Shown here: positions 8,279 to 16,672 of the stretch, piece by piece
Layout: each line of letters opens with the position of its first letter
Position numbering within the stretch: the first letter of the stretch is position 1
Source: an uncultured Lachnospiraceae bacterium
GTDB lineage: Bacteria; Bacillota; Clostridia; Lachnospirales; Lachnospiraceae
Direction: 5' to 3'
DNA length: 40,471 nt
Assembly: GCA_910585075.1 (NCBI GenBank)
Contig: CAJUED010000034.1
Coordinates: 1-40,471, forward strand
The notes under the pieces: model-generated
What the model saw: only the letters and a program-made list of their open reading frames with translations
Databases searched by the model: none
Told to the model about the DNA's origin: nothing
Made by a program: the position numbers and the translations under genes

Positions 8279-11200
8279 ATGAGCTTACAGTTTTATTTTG
8301 GCGGATCAGGCTCGGGAAAGAGCAGACAGCTTCATAAGGATATTGTTGCGTGGGCAGGGAAAAAACCTGCCTGCAACTTTTTATTTCTGGTACCGGACCA
8401 GTTCACCATGCAGACCCAGGTGGATCTGGTAAATGCCAGCGGCTGCGGCGGGATTATGAATATTGATGTGCTCAGCTTTGGCCGTCTGGCCCACCGTATT
8501 TTTGAGGAGACCGGATACGGTAACAAACCTGTGCTGGATGATACAGGGAAAAGCCTTGTGCTGCGCAAGGTGGCGGCAGGGCTTAAAGAGGAAATGCCGG
8601 TTATCGGGAGAAATTTAAATAAAATCGGGTACATACATGAGGTAAAGTCAGCTATCTCAGAGTTTATGCAGTATGGCATCAGCCCAGACCAGGTAGGTGA
8701 GCTGGCTGAATATGCCAGGGGGCGGGGAGCTCTCCATTATAAATTGAAAGATTTGGAGGTCATATACAAAGGCTTTACATCCTATATTGAGGAGTGTTTT
8801 ATTACCACGGAAGAAACATTGGAACTATTGACACAGGCCGTTGGAAAGTCCCGGATTATCAAGGACAGTGTTGTAATCTTTGACGGATTTACAGGGTTTA
8901 CACCGATACAGTATAGATTGATTCAGGAACTTCTCAAACTGACTGAAAGGGTCATTGTTTCCATAACGATAGATATTAGAGAAAATCCTTTTCGCATGGC
9001 AGGTGAGCAGGAATTGTTTTCCTTAAGTAAGAAAACAGTGGGGGATTTATGCCGTCTGGCTAAGGAAGTAAACACAGAAAAAACGGATGATATTTTTATA
9101 AAAAACAATCCATTGCCCCGATTTCGGGACAATAATGAGATGGCACATTTGGAAAAACATCTGTTTCGCTATCCTGCAGAGCCCTATACCGGGGAATGTA
9201 ATGGAAGTATTTGTATGATGGAGGCCTTAAATCCTGCAAAGGAGGTGCGCAGGGTTTGTGTCCAAATTAAAAAGCTGGTGCTGGAGGAAGGATACTGCTA
9301 TCGGGATATTGCAGTGGTTACTGGCGATTTGGGGACCTATGGGGATTACTTTGAGCGGGAAGGTCTAAACTTTGATATTCCGATTTTCCTGGACAGGACA
9401 AGGGGACTTTTGTTAAATCCCTTGATTGAATACATAAGAAGCGCCCTTAAGATTGTACTCACCGATTTTTCTTATGAATCGGTTTTCCATTTTTTGAGAT
9501 GCGGTCTTACGGACTTTGCACCGGAGGAGATTGACCGGCTGGAAAATTATGTGCTTGCCATGGGCATTCGGGGAAAGAAAAGATGGGGTCAGATGTTTGT
9601 CAGAAGACCGGACGGCAGAAGGCCTGGCACAGATAATCAGCAGGAGGAAGAAGCCCAGAGAGAGCTGCTTGCCGGGATTAATCTCACAAGAGCCGCATTC
9701 ATGGAACAGATGCTGCCGCTTTTGGATAAGAAGCGAACGGCAGGTGAACTGGTAAGGGTGCTGTATGATTTCATTGTGGCAGGAAAGATTCAGGAAAAGC
9801 TGTGTATTTATGAGCAGTATTTTGCTGAAAACGGTGAAGGGGAGAGAGCCAGAGAGTACGCCCAGATTTACAGACTTGTGATGGAGCTTTTGGAGCAGAT
9901 TATGGAGCTTCTTGAGAAAGAGCCCATGGGTCTTAAGGAATTTGCCGATATTCTGGATGCGGGATTTGCCGAGATTGAGGTGGGCACCATACCGGGCAGC
10001 GTTGACAGAATTGTGGTGGGGGATATGGAGCGGAGCCGACTGAAGCAGGTTAAGGTATTATTTTTCCTGGGCGTCAATGATGGGAATATTCCAAAGGGCA
10101 GTGCCAAAGGGGGGATTATCTCCGATATTGACCGGGAATTTTTGCAGCAGTCAGAGTTTGAGCTAGCGCCCACACCCAGACAGAAAATGTACATTCAAAG
10201 ACTGTATCTTTATATGAATATGACGAAGCCTTCCGACAGGCTGTATCTTTCTTTTTCCAGAATGAACAGCCAGGGGAAAAGTATCAGGCCCTCTTACCTG
10301 ATTGACATGCTGGGAAAGCTTTTTCCACAGGTTCGGATAGAAAAGGCAGATATGACGCCCGTGTCTTTTGAGCAGATTGTGGGAAAAAAGGATGGTTTGA
10401 CGCTTCTGTCGGAAGAAATCAGAGAGTACGCCGCAGGACGGGAAGGAGTTTTAAGCGAACAGGAGTTAGGATGTCTGTATCACTTTTACGGGAAAGATGC
10501 AGAGTTTGGGGGCTATGCCAAAAGGCTGGCGGAGGCGGCCTTTGCAAGGTATGAGCATAAGCCGCTGGCAAAGGCTATAGCGCTGGCCCTGTATGGAAAA
10601 ACCTTAGAGAACAGTGTAAGCCGCCTGGAGCGGTATGCGGCCTGCGCTTATTCACATTTCCTGCAATATGGTCTGATGCTGAAAGAACGGGAAGAATTCA
10701 GCTTTGAGCAGAATGATTTGGGAAATATTTTTCACGAAGTGCTGGAAGCCTTTGCAGGAAAACTTGCAGAAAATAATCTGACCTGGTTTGACTTCCCGGA
10801 GGAGGAAGGGGACAGGCTGCTGCGGGAAGCTTTAGAGGGAGCGGCGGCCGCATACGGGGAAACCATTCTCTACAGCAGCGCCCGCTATACTTATATGGTG
10901 GAGCGGATGTACCGGATTCTAAAGAGAACCATCCGCACCTTAAAAGCACAGCTTCGGGAAGGGGATTTTGCTCCGGCAGCTTTTGAGTTGTCCTTTTCAA
11001 AGGTAAAAGCCCCTGAGGCGGTGGAGTTATCCCTTTCGGATGAAGAAAAAATAAGGCTTCGGGGACGGATTGACAGGATTGATACATGTGAGGACCCGGA
11101 GCATGTGTACGTAAAAGTGATAGACTACAAATCCGGGAACAAAAAATTTGATTTGGCGGCCCTCTATTACGGATTACAGCTGCAGCTTGTGGTTTATATG

Positions 11201-11743
11201 AATGTGGCGGTAAAGATGGCAGAGGCAAATCACCCGGATAAGGAAGTTGTACCGGCGGCCCTTCTCTATTATCACGTGGACGATCCTATGGTGAAAGCAA
11301 AGGGAGAGCTGTCTGGGGAGGAGATTGACAGGGAAATTTTAAAAGAGCTGCGAACCGCCGGTATCGTCAATGAAAATGAGAAGGTGGTCAGCCTTTTGGA
11401 TAAAAACTTTACGGATAAATCCCTGGTCATCCCGGTGGAGCGGAAAAAGGACGGGGGATTTTCCGCCCGCTCGTCCACTGTGACACAGGGAGACTATGAG
11501 ACCATTTCCACATTTGTCACCCATAAAATCAAACAGTTCGGGCGGCAGATTTTGGACGGCAACATTGCGGTGAATCCCTGCAAGCAGGGGGGAAGGGAAT
11601 CCTGCACCTACTGCGCCTACAAAGGGGTATGCGAGTTTGAGGAAAGACTTCCGGGGTACGACGTCCGTATGCTGCCTTCACCGCCGGAGGATACGTTATT
11701 GAATCAAATGCGGGGAGAGATTGAAGAAGAATGCGATAAATAG
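8279..11743 (+). CDS. addB: ATP-dependent helicase/nuclease subunit AddB
   Basis: Subunit B of the AddAB helicase-nuclease, which resects double-strand breaks for RecA loading and recognises Chi. The 1154 residues start with the Walker A-like GGSGSGKS (8-15). The C-terminal RecB-type nuclease motif is VKVIDYKSGNKKF. The four Fe-S cysteines are Cys789, Cys1109, Cys1112 (CTYC) and Cys1118. The spacings 320/3/6 match those I recall for B. subtilis AddB (801/1121/1124/1130), so the iron-sulphur staple of the nuclease domain appears intact. The start has AGAGGAAAC upstream. addA follows after 140 nt in the same direction, as usual for this operon. Confidence 0.97.
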   Translation: MSLQFYFGGSGSGKSRQLHKDIVAWAGKKPACNFLFLVPDQFTMQTQVDLVNASGCGGIMNIDVLSFGRLAHRIFEETGYGNKPVLDDTGKSLVLRKVAAGLKEEMPVIGRNLNKIGYIHEVKSAISEFMQYGISPDQVGELAEYARGRGALHYKLKDLEVIYKGFTSYIEECFITTEETLELLTQAVGKSRIIKDSVVIFDGFTGFTPIQYRLIQELLKLTERVIVSITIDIRENPFRMAGEQELFSLSKKTVGDLCRLAKEVNTEKTDDIFIKNNPLPRFRDNNEMAHLEKHLFRYPAEPYTGECNGSICMMEALNPAKEVRRVCVQIKKLVLEEGYCYRDIAVVTGDLGTYGDYFEREGLNFDIPIFLDRTRGLLLNPLIEYIRSALKIVLTDFSYESVFHFLRCGLTDFAPEEIDRLENYVLAMGIRGKKRWGQMFVRRPDGRRPGTDNQQEEEAQRELLAGINLTRAAFMEQMLPLLDKKRTAGELVRVLYDFIVAGKIQEKLCIYEQYFAENGEGERAREYAQIYRLVMELLEQIMELLEKEPMGLKEFADILDAGFAEIEVGTIPGSVDRIVVGDMERSRLKQVKVLFFLGVNDGNIPKGSAKGGIISDIDREFLQQSEFELAPTPRQKMYIQRLYLYMNMTKPSDRLYLSFSRMNSQGKSIRPSYLIDMLGKLFPQVRIEKADMTPVSFEQIVGKKDGLTLLSEEIREYAAGREGVLSEQELGCLYHFYGKDAEFGGYAKRLAEAAFARYEHKPLAKAIALALYGKTLENSVSRLERYAACAYSHFLQYGLMLKEREEFSFEQNDLGNIFHEVLEAFAGKLAENNLTWFDFPEEEGDRLLREALEGAAAAYGETILYSSARYTYMVERMYRILKRTIRTLKAQLREGDFAPAAFELSFSKVKAPEAVELSLSDEEKIRLRGRIDRIDTCEDPEHVYVKVIDYKSGNKKFDLAALYYGLQLQLVVYMNVAVKMAEANHPDKEVVPAALLYYHVDDPMVKAKGELSGEEIDREILKELRTAGIVNENEKVVSLLDKNFTDKSLVIPVERKKDGGFSARSSTVTQGDYETISTFVTHKIKQFGRQILDGNIAVNPCKQGGRESCTYCAYKGVCEFEERLPGYDVRMLPSPPEDTLLNQMRGEIEEECDK

Positions 11744-11883
11744 CATACGATTTGTTCGATAATTTGATTTGTGAAGCATAACAGTGCTTGGGGAGATAAA
11801 CCGACATGACGGTTATCAGACGCCGCGTCAGCTTGCAGTGGGATATTGGTTTTAATTTAAAGCATAGGAGGGGAAGAACGCAT

Positions 11884-14800
11884 ATGGCAATTGCATTTAC
11901 ACCCGAGCAGCAAAAAGTGATAGAGCTGCGGGACAGAAATATATTGGTTTCGGCGGCGGCCGGTTCCGGGAAGACGGCCGTGTTGGTGGAGCGCATAGTC
12001 CGGATGATTACGGATGAAAAAAGGCCTGTGGATATTGACCAGCTCCTTGTGGTGACTTTTACAAATGCGGCGGCGGCGGAGATGCGGGAGCGAATCAGCC
12101 TTGCCATCAATCGGCGGCTGGAGCAGGATCCGGGAAATGTGCATCTGCAAAAACAGGCTTCCCTGATTCATAATGCCCAGATTACCACCATTGACAGCTT
12201 TTGTCTTTTCGTCATAAGGAACAACTTTAATGATATCGGTCTTGACCCGGGCTTTCGTGTGGTTGACCAGGGAGAACTGCGGCTGCTCGCGCAGGATGTG
12301 ATGCAGGAGCTTCTTGAGGAAAAATACGGAGAAAATAATGGGGCTTTTCTTGACTGTGTGGAGTATTTTACCGGAGGAAGCAGCGATAAGCTTCTGGCGG
12401 AATACATTGAAAAGCTGTATACCTTTTCCATGAGCTGCCCCTGGCCGGAGGACTGGATTAGTCAATGCGGTGAGGAGTATAAAATATCAGATGTTGCGGA
12501 ACTGGAAAATACCAATTGGTGCAGGTATTTGGAGGAATATATCTCTATTATAATAGAAGAATGCAGGGCAAGCCTTGATATGGCAATCCGGATTTGTGAA
12601 AGGCCGGACGGCCCATATATGTATGGTGATGTGCTTGAAAGGGAGCGGGATATGGTGGAAGGCCTTTTGAAAAGCAGAGGCTTGTCGGCATATTATGAGG
12701 CTTTTGAGACAGTTTCCTTCGGCCGCCTGCCCTCCAAAAAGGACGATACGGTCAGTAAGGCGTGCAGGGAAAAGGTGCAGCAGATTCGAAAGGATGTAAA
12801 AAAGAAGTTTGAGGATTTAAAGGAATCTTTTCTGATTCTCTCGCCTGACCAGATAGTGGAGCGGATGAAGAAGGCTGCGCCCAATGTGGAACAGCTCTTA
12901 TCTCTGGTGCTTGCTTATAAAGAAAGGCTGGATGAGAAAAAGCGCCAGGAAAATATCATTGACTTTTATGATATGGAGCATTTTGCCTTAAATATCTTAT
13001 TGAAAAAGGGAGAGGACGGAGAAGTGTCGCTTTCTCCGGCGGCCATGGAATATCGGCAGTTTTTTGCAGAGATATTGATTGATGAATATCAGGACAGTAA
13101 TCTGGTGCAGGAATTGCTTTTAAAGAGCATATCAGGGGAGGAGGAAGGGAACTTCAACCGCTTTATGGTGGGGGATGTAAAGCAGAGTATTTATAAGTTT
13201 AGGCTGGCCCGTCCCGAGCTTTTTATGGAAAAATACAACTGTTATTCTAAAGAGGACGGGGATTGCCAGCGGATTGACTTACATAAAAATTTCAGGAGCC
13301 GGTCCCAGGTGCTTGCCAGCGTTAATCGATTGTTTGAAAGGATTATGGGGGCGAAGCTGGGAGGAGTGGAGTATGATGATGAGGCGGCCCTTTATGAAGG
13401 AGCCGTTTATCCGACGCCGATGCCTGAAAATTCCTTCTGTGTTGAAGTGACATCTTCCGGACGACTTTTTGAGGAATCCATATGTGAGGAATCGAGAGAG
13501 GAGAAATATGTGTCCGGGGAATCAGAATGTGAGACCGTCTCTCCTTATGAAACGGAGTATCTGATTATCGGCAGGGATGAGGATTCCACCCTAAGCGCCA
13601 GGGAACAGGAGGCGGAGGCGATTGCGGAGAAGATAGGGCGGCTTCGTCAAAGCCTTAAGGTGACGGACCGGGATACGGGAGGGCTGCGCCCCTTAAAATA
13701 TGGTGACATTGTTATTTTGCTCAGAACCGCTGCAGGCTGGGCTCAGGATTTTAAGAAGATTTTGGAAAAAGAAGGAATCCCTGCTTATGTGACCTCCCAG
13801 ACAGGTTACTTTCAGGCCACGGAAATAAAAATCCTGCTGCAGTTTTTAAATGTGATTGACAATCCCCTTCAAGATATTCCCCTTTATGGAACCCTTCAAT
13901 CTTTTTTTGGAGGATTCACCCAGGAGGAAATTGCCAGTGTGCGGGCTGAGGATAAAAAAGTTCCCCTTTATGATTTGCTAAATAGCTATCAGGGCGCTTT
14001 ACAGGAAAAAATTCAGGGATTTTTAAACCGACTTTCTCATTACAGAAGGAAAACCGCCTATACGCCTATTCACAAATTGATTCAGGAGATTTTGACCGAT
14101 ACGGGCTATCTGGATTATGTGACGGCCCGCCCCGGCGGCGAGCAGAGAAGGGCGAATGTGGAGATGCTCCTTACCAGGGCAGCGGCTTTTGAAAATACCA
14201 GCTATTACGGGCTGTTTCACTTTTTGCGGTATGTGGAGCAGTTGGAAAAGTATGAGGTGGACTACGGGGAGGCCGATGTGCTGGACGAGAATGCGGATGT
14301 GGTGCGGATTATGAGCATCCATAAAAGCAAAGGGCTGGAATTTCCGGTGTGCTTTGTGGCAGGTCTTTCCAAGAAATTTAATATGCAGGATACCACCGGC
14401 AGGCTTATTGCGGATATTGATATGGGCATCGGAGTGGACTATATAGACAGCGTCTTACGGGTGCAGAGCCATACCTTAAAGAAAAACGTGGTGGCTCTTA
14501 AAATGAAGCTGGACGCCCTGGGGGAGGAGATGCGGGTACTTTACGTGGCCATGACCAGAGCGAAAGAAAAACTGATTCTGACCGGTATGGCAGGAGATGT
14601 TGAAAAGCTCCGGGAGAAGATGGAGCAGGAAAAGGAGTTTGGCGGTGAGCTTCGGGGAAATAGTGGGAAGGTGCCATTTTCCCTGCTCTCAGGGGCAGGC
14701 AGTTACCTGGATTTTATTTTTCCCTGTATGGGTGATATGGATGTACAGCTACTTACCCCACAGGACAGATTAGCGCAAAATATAGAGGATGCAGGAGATT

Positions 14801-15636
14801 TGATACGCCGCAGAGAGCATATAGAGCTGACCGAGGTGGACAATAAACTTATGGCGCAGCTGTCAGAACAGTTTGACAGAACCTATCCTTATCAGTATCT
14901 CTCCAATCTTTTCGTAAAGACGTCAGTGTCAGAACTGAAAAAGAAAGGGATGCATGATTTATCAGAACAGTCAACAGACGTCCTGGAAGGGGGAGACGGA
15001 CAAGGGCGGAGTATGGAGCAGGCATTTGTGAAGGAGCTGTTTGAGGAACCGGAGATTGTGCCTTACATTCCTTCTTTTATTAAGGAAAAGGAAGGAATAT
15101 CGGGAACAGACAGGGGAAGCGCATATCATAAAGTGATGGAGCTTCTTGACTTTGGAGCGGTACTTTCGGCAGGCCCATCCCGGGAGACAAGAAAAAAGGA
15201 GCTGAACCGGCAGCTGGATGGGTTTGAGGAACAGGGGGTGCTTGAGAAGGCTTGGCGGGAAAGCGTTTCAAATGAAAAGCTTTTGACCTTCTTTGAAAGC
15301 AGCCTTGCAAAGCGGATGGCCGATGCGGCGGAGGAAGGAAGGCTGAGACGTGAGCAGCCCTTTGTGCTTGGACTTTCCGCAGACAGATTGGGGGAGGAAT
15401 TCCCGGACAGTGAACAGGTGCTGATACAGGGAATCATTGACGTCTTTTTCGAGGAGGACGGAAAAATTGTGGTGGCCGATTATAAGACGGATGCGGTTTC
15501 CACCCCGGAAGAACTGGTATCCCGGTATCAGATACAGCTGAATTACTACGAGGAGGCTCTTGCACGTATTACGGGTAAAAGTGTGATACAAAAAATCATA
15601 TATTCTTTTGCACTGGGGCAGGAGATTGTGTTATAA
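11884..15636 (+). CDS. addA: ATP-dependent helicase/nuclease subunit AddA
   Basis: The motor and second nuclease of AddAB: a UvrD/RecB-like SF1 helicase moving 3'-5', fused to a RecB-family nuclease. Length is 1250 residues from ATG 11884, which follows AGGAGGGG and starts MAIAFTPEQQ; the in-frame ATG at 11806 would add 26 unconserved residues. Motifs in order: Walker A AAGSGKT (25-31), Ia VVTFTNAAAAEMR, Walker B/motif II IDEYQDSN, motif III VGDVKQSIYKFR, motif V MSIHKSKGLEFP, motif VI YVAMTRAKEKL, and nuclease VVADYKTD with Asp1199 and Lys1201. The domain order and residues are complete, so the enzyme should be functional with AddB. Confidence 0.97.
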   Translation: MAIAFTPEQQKVIELRDRNILVSAAAGSGKTAVLVERIVRMITDEKRPVDIDQLLVVTFTNAAAAEMRERISLAINRRLEQDPGNVHLQKQASLIHNAQITTIDSFCLFVIRNNFNDIGLDPGFRVVDQGELRLLAQDVMQELLEEKYGENNGAFLDCVEYFTGGSSDKLLAEYIEKLYTFSMSCPWPEDWISQCGEEYKISDVAELENTNWCRYLEEYISIIIEECRASLDMAIRICERPDGPYMYGDVLERERDMVEGLLKSRGLSAYYEAFETVSFGRLPSKKDDTVSKACREKVQQIRKDVKKKFEDLKESFLILSPDQIVERMKKAAPNVEQLLSLVLAYKERLDEKKRQENIIDFYDMEHFALNILLKKGEDGEVSLSPAAMEYRQFFAEILIDEYQDSNLVQELLLKSISGEEEGNFNRFMVGDVKQSIYKFRLARPELFMEKYNCYSKEDGDCQRIDLHKNFRSRSQVLASVNRLFERIMGAKLGGVEYDDEAALYEGAVYPTPMPENSFCVEVTSSGRLFEESICEESREEKYVSGESECETVSPYETEYLIIGRDEDSTLSAREQEAEAIAEKIGRLRQSLKVTDRDTGGLRPLKYGDIVILLRTAAGWAQDFKKILEKEGIPAYVTSQTGYFQATEIKILLQFLNVIDNPLQDIPLYGTLQSFFGGFTQEEIASVRAEDKKVPLYDLLNSYQGALQEKIQGFLNRLSHYRRKTAYTPIHKLIQEILTDTGYLDYVTARPGGEQRRANVEMLLTRAAAFENTSYYGLFHFLRYVEQLEKYEVDYGEADVLDENADVVRIMSIHKSKGLEFPVCFVAGLSKKFNMQDTTGRLIADIDMGIGVDYIDSVLRVQSHTLKKNVVALKMKLDALGEEMRVLYVAMTRAKEKLILTGMAGDVEKLREKMEQEKEFGGELRGNSGKVPFSLLSGAGSYLDFIFPCMGDMDVQLLTPQDRLAQNIEDAGDLIRRREHIELTEVDNKLMAQLSEQFDRTYPYQYLSNLFVKTSVSELKKKGMHDLSEQSTDVLEGGDGQGRSMEQAFVKELFEEPEIVPYIPSFIKEKEGISGTDRGSAYHKVMELLDFGAVLSAGPSRETRKKELNRQLDGFEEQGVLEKAWRESVSNEKLLTFFESSLAKRMADAAEEGRLRREQPFVLGLSADRLGEEFPDSEQVLIQGIIDVFFEEDGKIVVADYKTDAVSTPEELVSRYQIQLNYYEEALARITGKSVIQKIIYSFALGQEIVL

Positions 15637-15645
15637 TGTACACGC

Positions 15646-15907
15646 TGGCAATGAGCAGTGCGCAGACGGAAGATGAAAAAATGGCAGCTTGCTGACAGTT
15701 TTTTCAGATTACGGATGCATAGGGCGAAGCCCGTGAGTGAGGAAAACCAAGGGTTTTCCGAACGTGCACTGCGGCTGAACGGTGGAAAAAGAATGTAGAA
15801 GATGCGTTGTGCTTGCACATAAGCAGATTTTTATCCGGCTTTTTCCATAGGGCGAAGCCCGCGAGAACGTGCACTGCGGATGCGCAGACAGAAGATGAAA
15901 AATGGGG
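15646..15907 (+). repeat. Duplicated intergenic repeat segments between addA and the ECF operon
   Basis: The 337-nt gap after addA is built of repeated pieces. CATAGGGCGAAGCCCG.GAG...GAACGTGCACTGCGG occurs at 15718-15774 and again at 15846-15879; the first copy carries an extra perfect hairpin (GGAAAACC/GGTTTTCC). GCAGAC.GAAGATGAAAAA occurs at 15662-15680 and 15883-15901. Each copy has a GGGC-GAA-GCCC hairpin. I see no coding frame with a ribosome binding site here and no recognised riboswitch. Confidence 0.6.
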
Positions 15908-15917
15908 AACTGTGGAC

Positions 15918-15968
15918 GCGCGGCACCGGCAGCCCCCATGAAGAACAAAATGCCGCGCAGAAATGAGG
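15918..15968 (+). promoter_or_regulatory. Hairpin plus AGAAATGAGG leader (type I), copy c
   Basis: GCGCGGCA (15918-15925) pairs perfectly with TGCCGCGC (15951-15958). The next bases are AGAAATGAGG (15959-15968), which provides the Shine-Dalgarno of the ECF S gene at 15974. The same hairpin-AGAAATGAGG arrangement occurs before the genes at 27204 and 31079. Confidence 0.5.
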
Positions 15969-15973
15969 GAAAA

Positions 15974-16528
15974 ATGAAATCCAAATTTGGCATCAAAGAA
16001 GTTGTTGCAATTGGTATTGGCACGGCCCTGTTTGTGGCGCTGACTGAGATTCAGATTCCCACGCCGATTCCCAATACCTATTTACAGCCCCGTATGGCAA
16101 TCATGGCCTTCCTTGCAGCAGTGTTCGGCCCCTTAGTAGGCGGTCTGGTTGGTCTGCTGGGACATGCGCTGGGAGACGCAATGTTCTATGGAAGCGTATG
16201 GTGGAGCTGGGTTGTACCGGAAGCAGTTGTAGGTGTTGTTGTTGGTCTCTGCGCTGCAAAATATGCGGTGAAAGAGGGCGGTTTTAGCAATACAAAGACA
16301 ATTGTCCTGTTTAATGTGATGCAGGTAATTGCAAATGCGGCCGCATGGATTCTGGTTGCGCCTGTGCTTGACATTGTCATTTATGCGGAACCTGCAAACA
16401 AAGTATTTGTACAGGGTATATTTGCATTTTTAGGAAATATCATTATCATCGGTATTTTGGGTACCTTGCTTTGCGTTGGTTACTCTAAAATCGGTGCGAA
16501 ATCATCAAGTCTTTCTAAAGAGGACTAA
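15974..16528 (+). CDS. ECF transporter substrate-binding (S) component, UPF0397-like
   Basis: The membrane S component of an energy-coupling-factor vitamin transporter. The 184 residues start MKSKFGIKEVVAIGIGTALF and continue IQIPTPIPNTYLQPRMA and YGSVWWSWVVPEA, which resembles the UPF0397 (ECF_ribofla_trS, PF07155) group; five to six helices are visible. Substrate is not established for this family despite the domain name. ATG 15974 is used rather than the in-frame ATG at 15902 because the latter would translate through the conserved hairpin leader, and ATGAGGG lies immediately upstream of 15974. The A-A' and T genes follow, making a complete group I ECF operon. Confidence 0.88.
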   Translation: MKSKFGIKEVVAIGIGTALFVALTEIQIPTPIPNTYLQPRMAIMAFLAAVFGPLVGGLVGLLGHALGDAMFYGSVWWSWVVPEAVVGVVVGLCAAKYAVKEGGFSNTKTIVLFNVMQVIANAAAWILVAPVLDIVIYAEPANKVFVQGIFAFLGNIIIIGILGTLLCVGYSKIGAKSSSLSKED

Positions 16529-16585
16529 ACATGAAGCATCTCTGAATCGTCATAAAGAGCCGATTAAGGGGTGCTTTATGTTTAT

Positions 16586-16665
16586 GAGAATACCTCAAAT
16601 GCGGGTATTCTCCACATAAAATTTATGCTGGTGCCCAAATTTGCGGGTAATTGGCAGCATGGAGG
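16586..16665 (+). promoter_or_regulatory. Structured leader repeat (type II), copy 2, with a preceding hairpin
   Basis: A perfect 9-bp hairpin GAGAATACC/GGTATTCTC (16586-16594/16604-16612) is followed by TGCTGGTGCC (16626-16635) and TTTGCGGGTAATTGGCAGC then ATGGAGG (to 16665). The last part matches the leader at 7333-7414, and again TGCT..GCC pairs with GGCAGCA ahead of the ribosome binding site. It separates the S gene from the ATPase gene inside one operon. Confidence 0.5.
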
Positions 16666-16672
16666 AATATAG

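Noticed and set aside
15902..15973. Longer N-terminus for the ECF S component from ATG 15902
   Set aside because: It would translate the conserved hairpin leader, has no ribosome site, and adds residues unlike the family; 15974 has ATGAGGG upstream.
15637..15973. A riboswitch before the first ECF operon
   Set aside because: I looked for THI-box, FMN and cobalamin consensus blocks and found none; only duplicated repeats are present.
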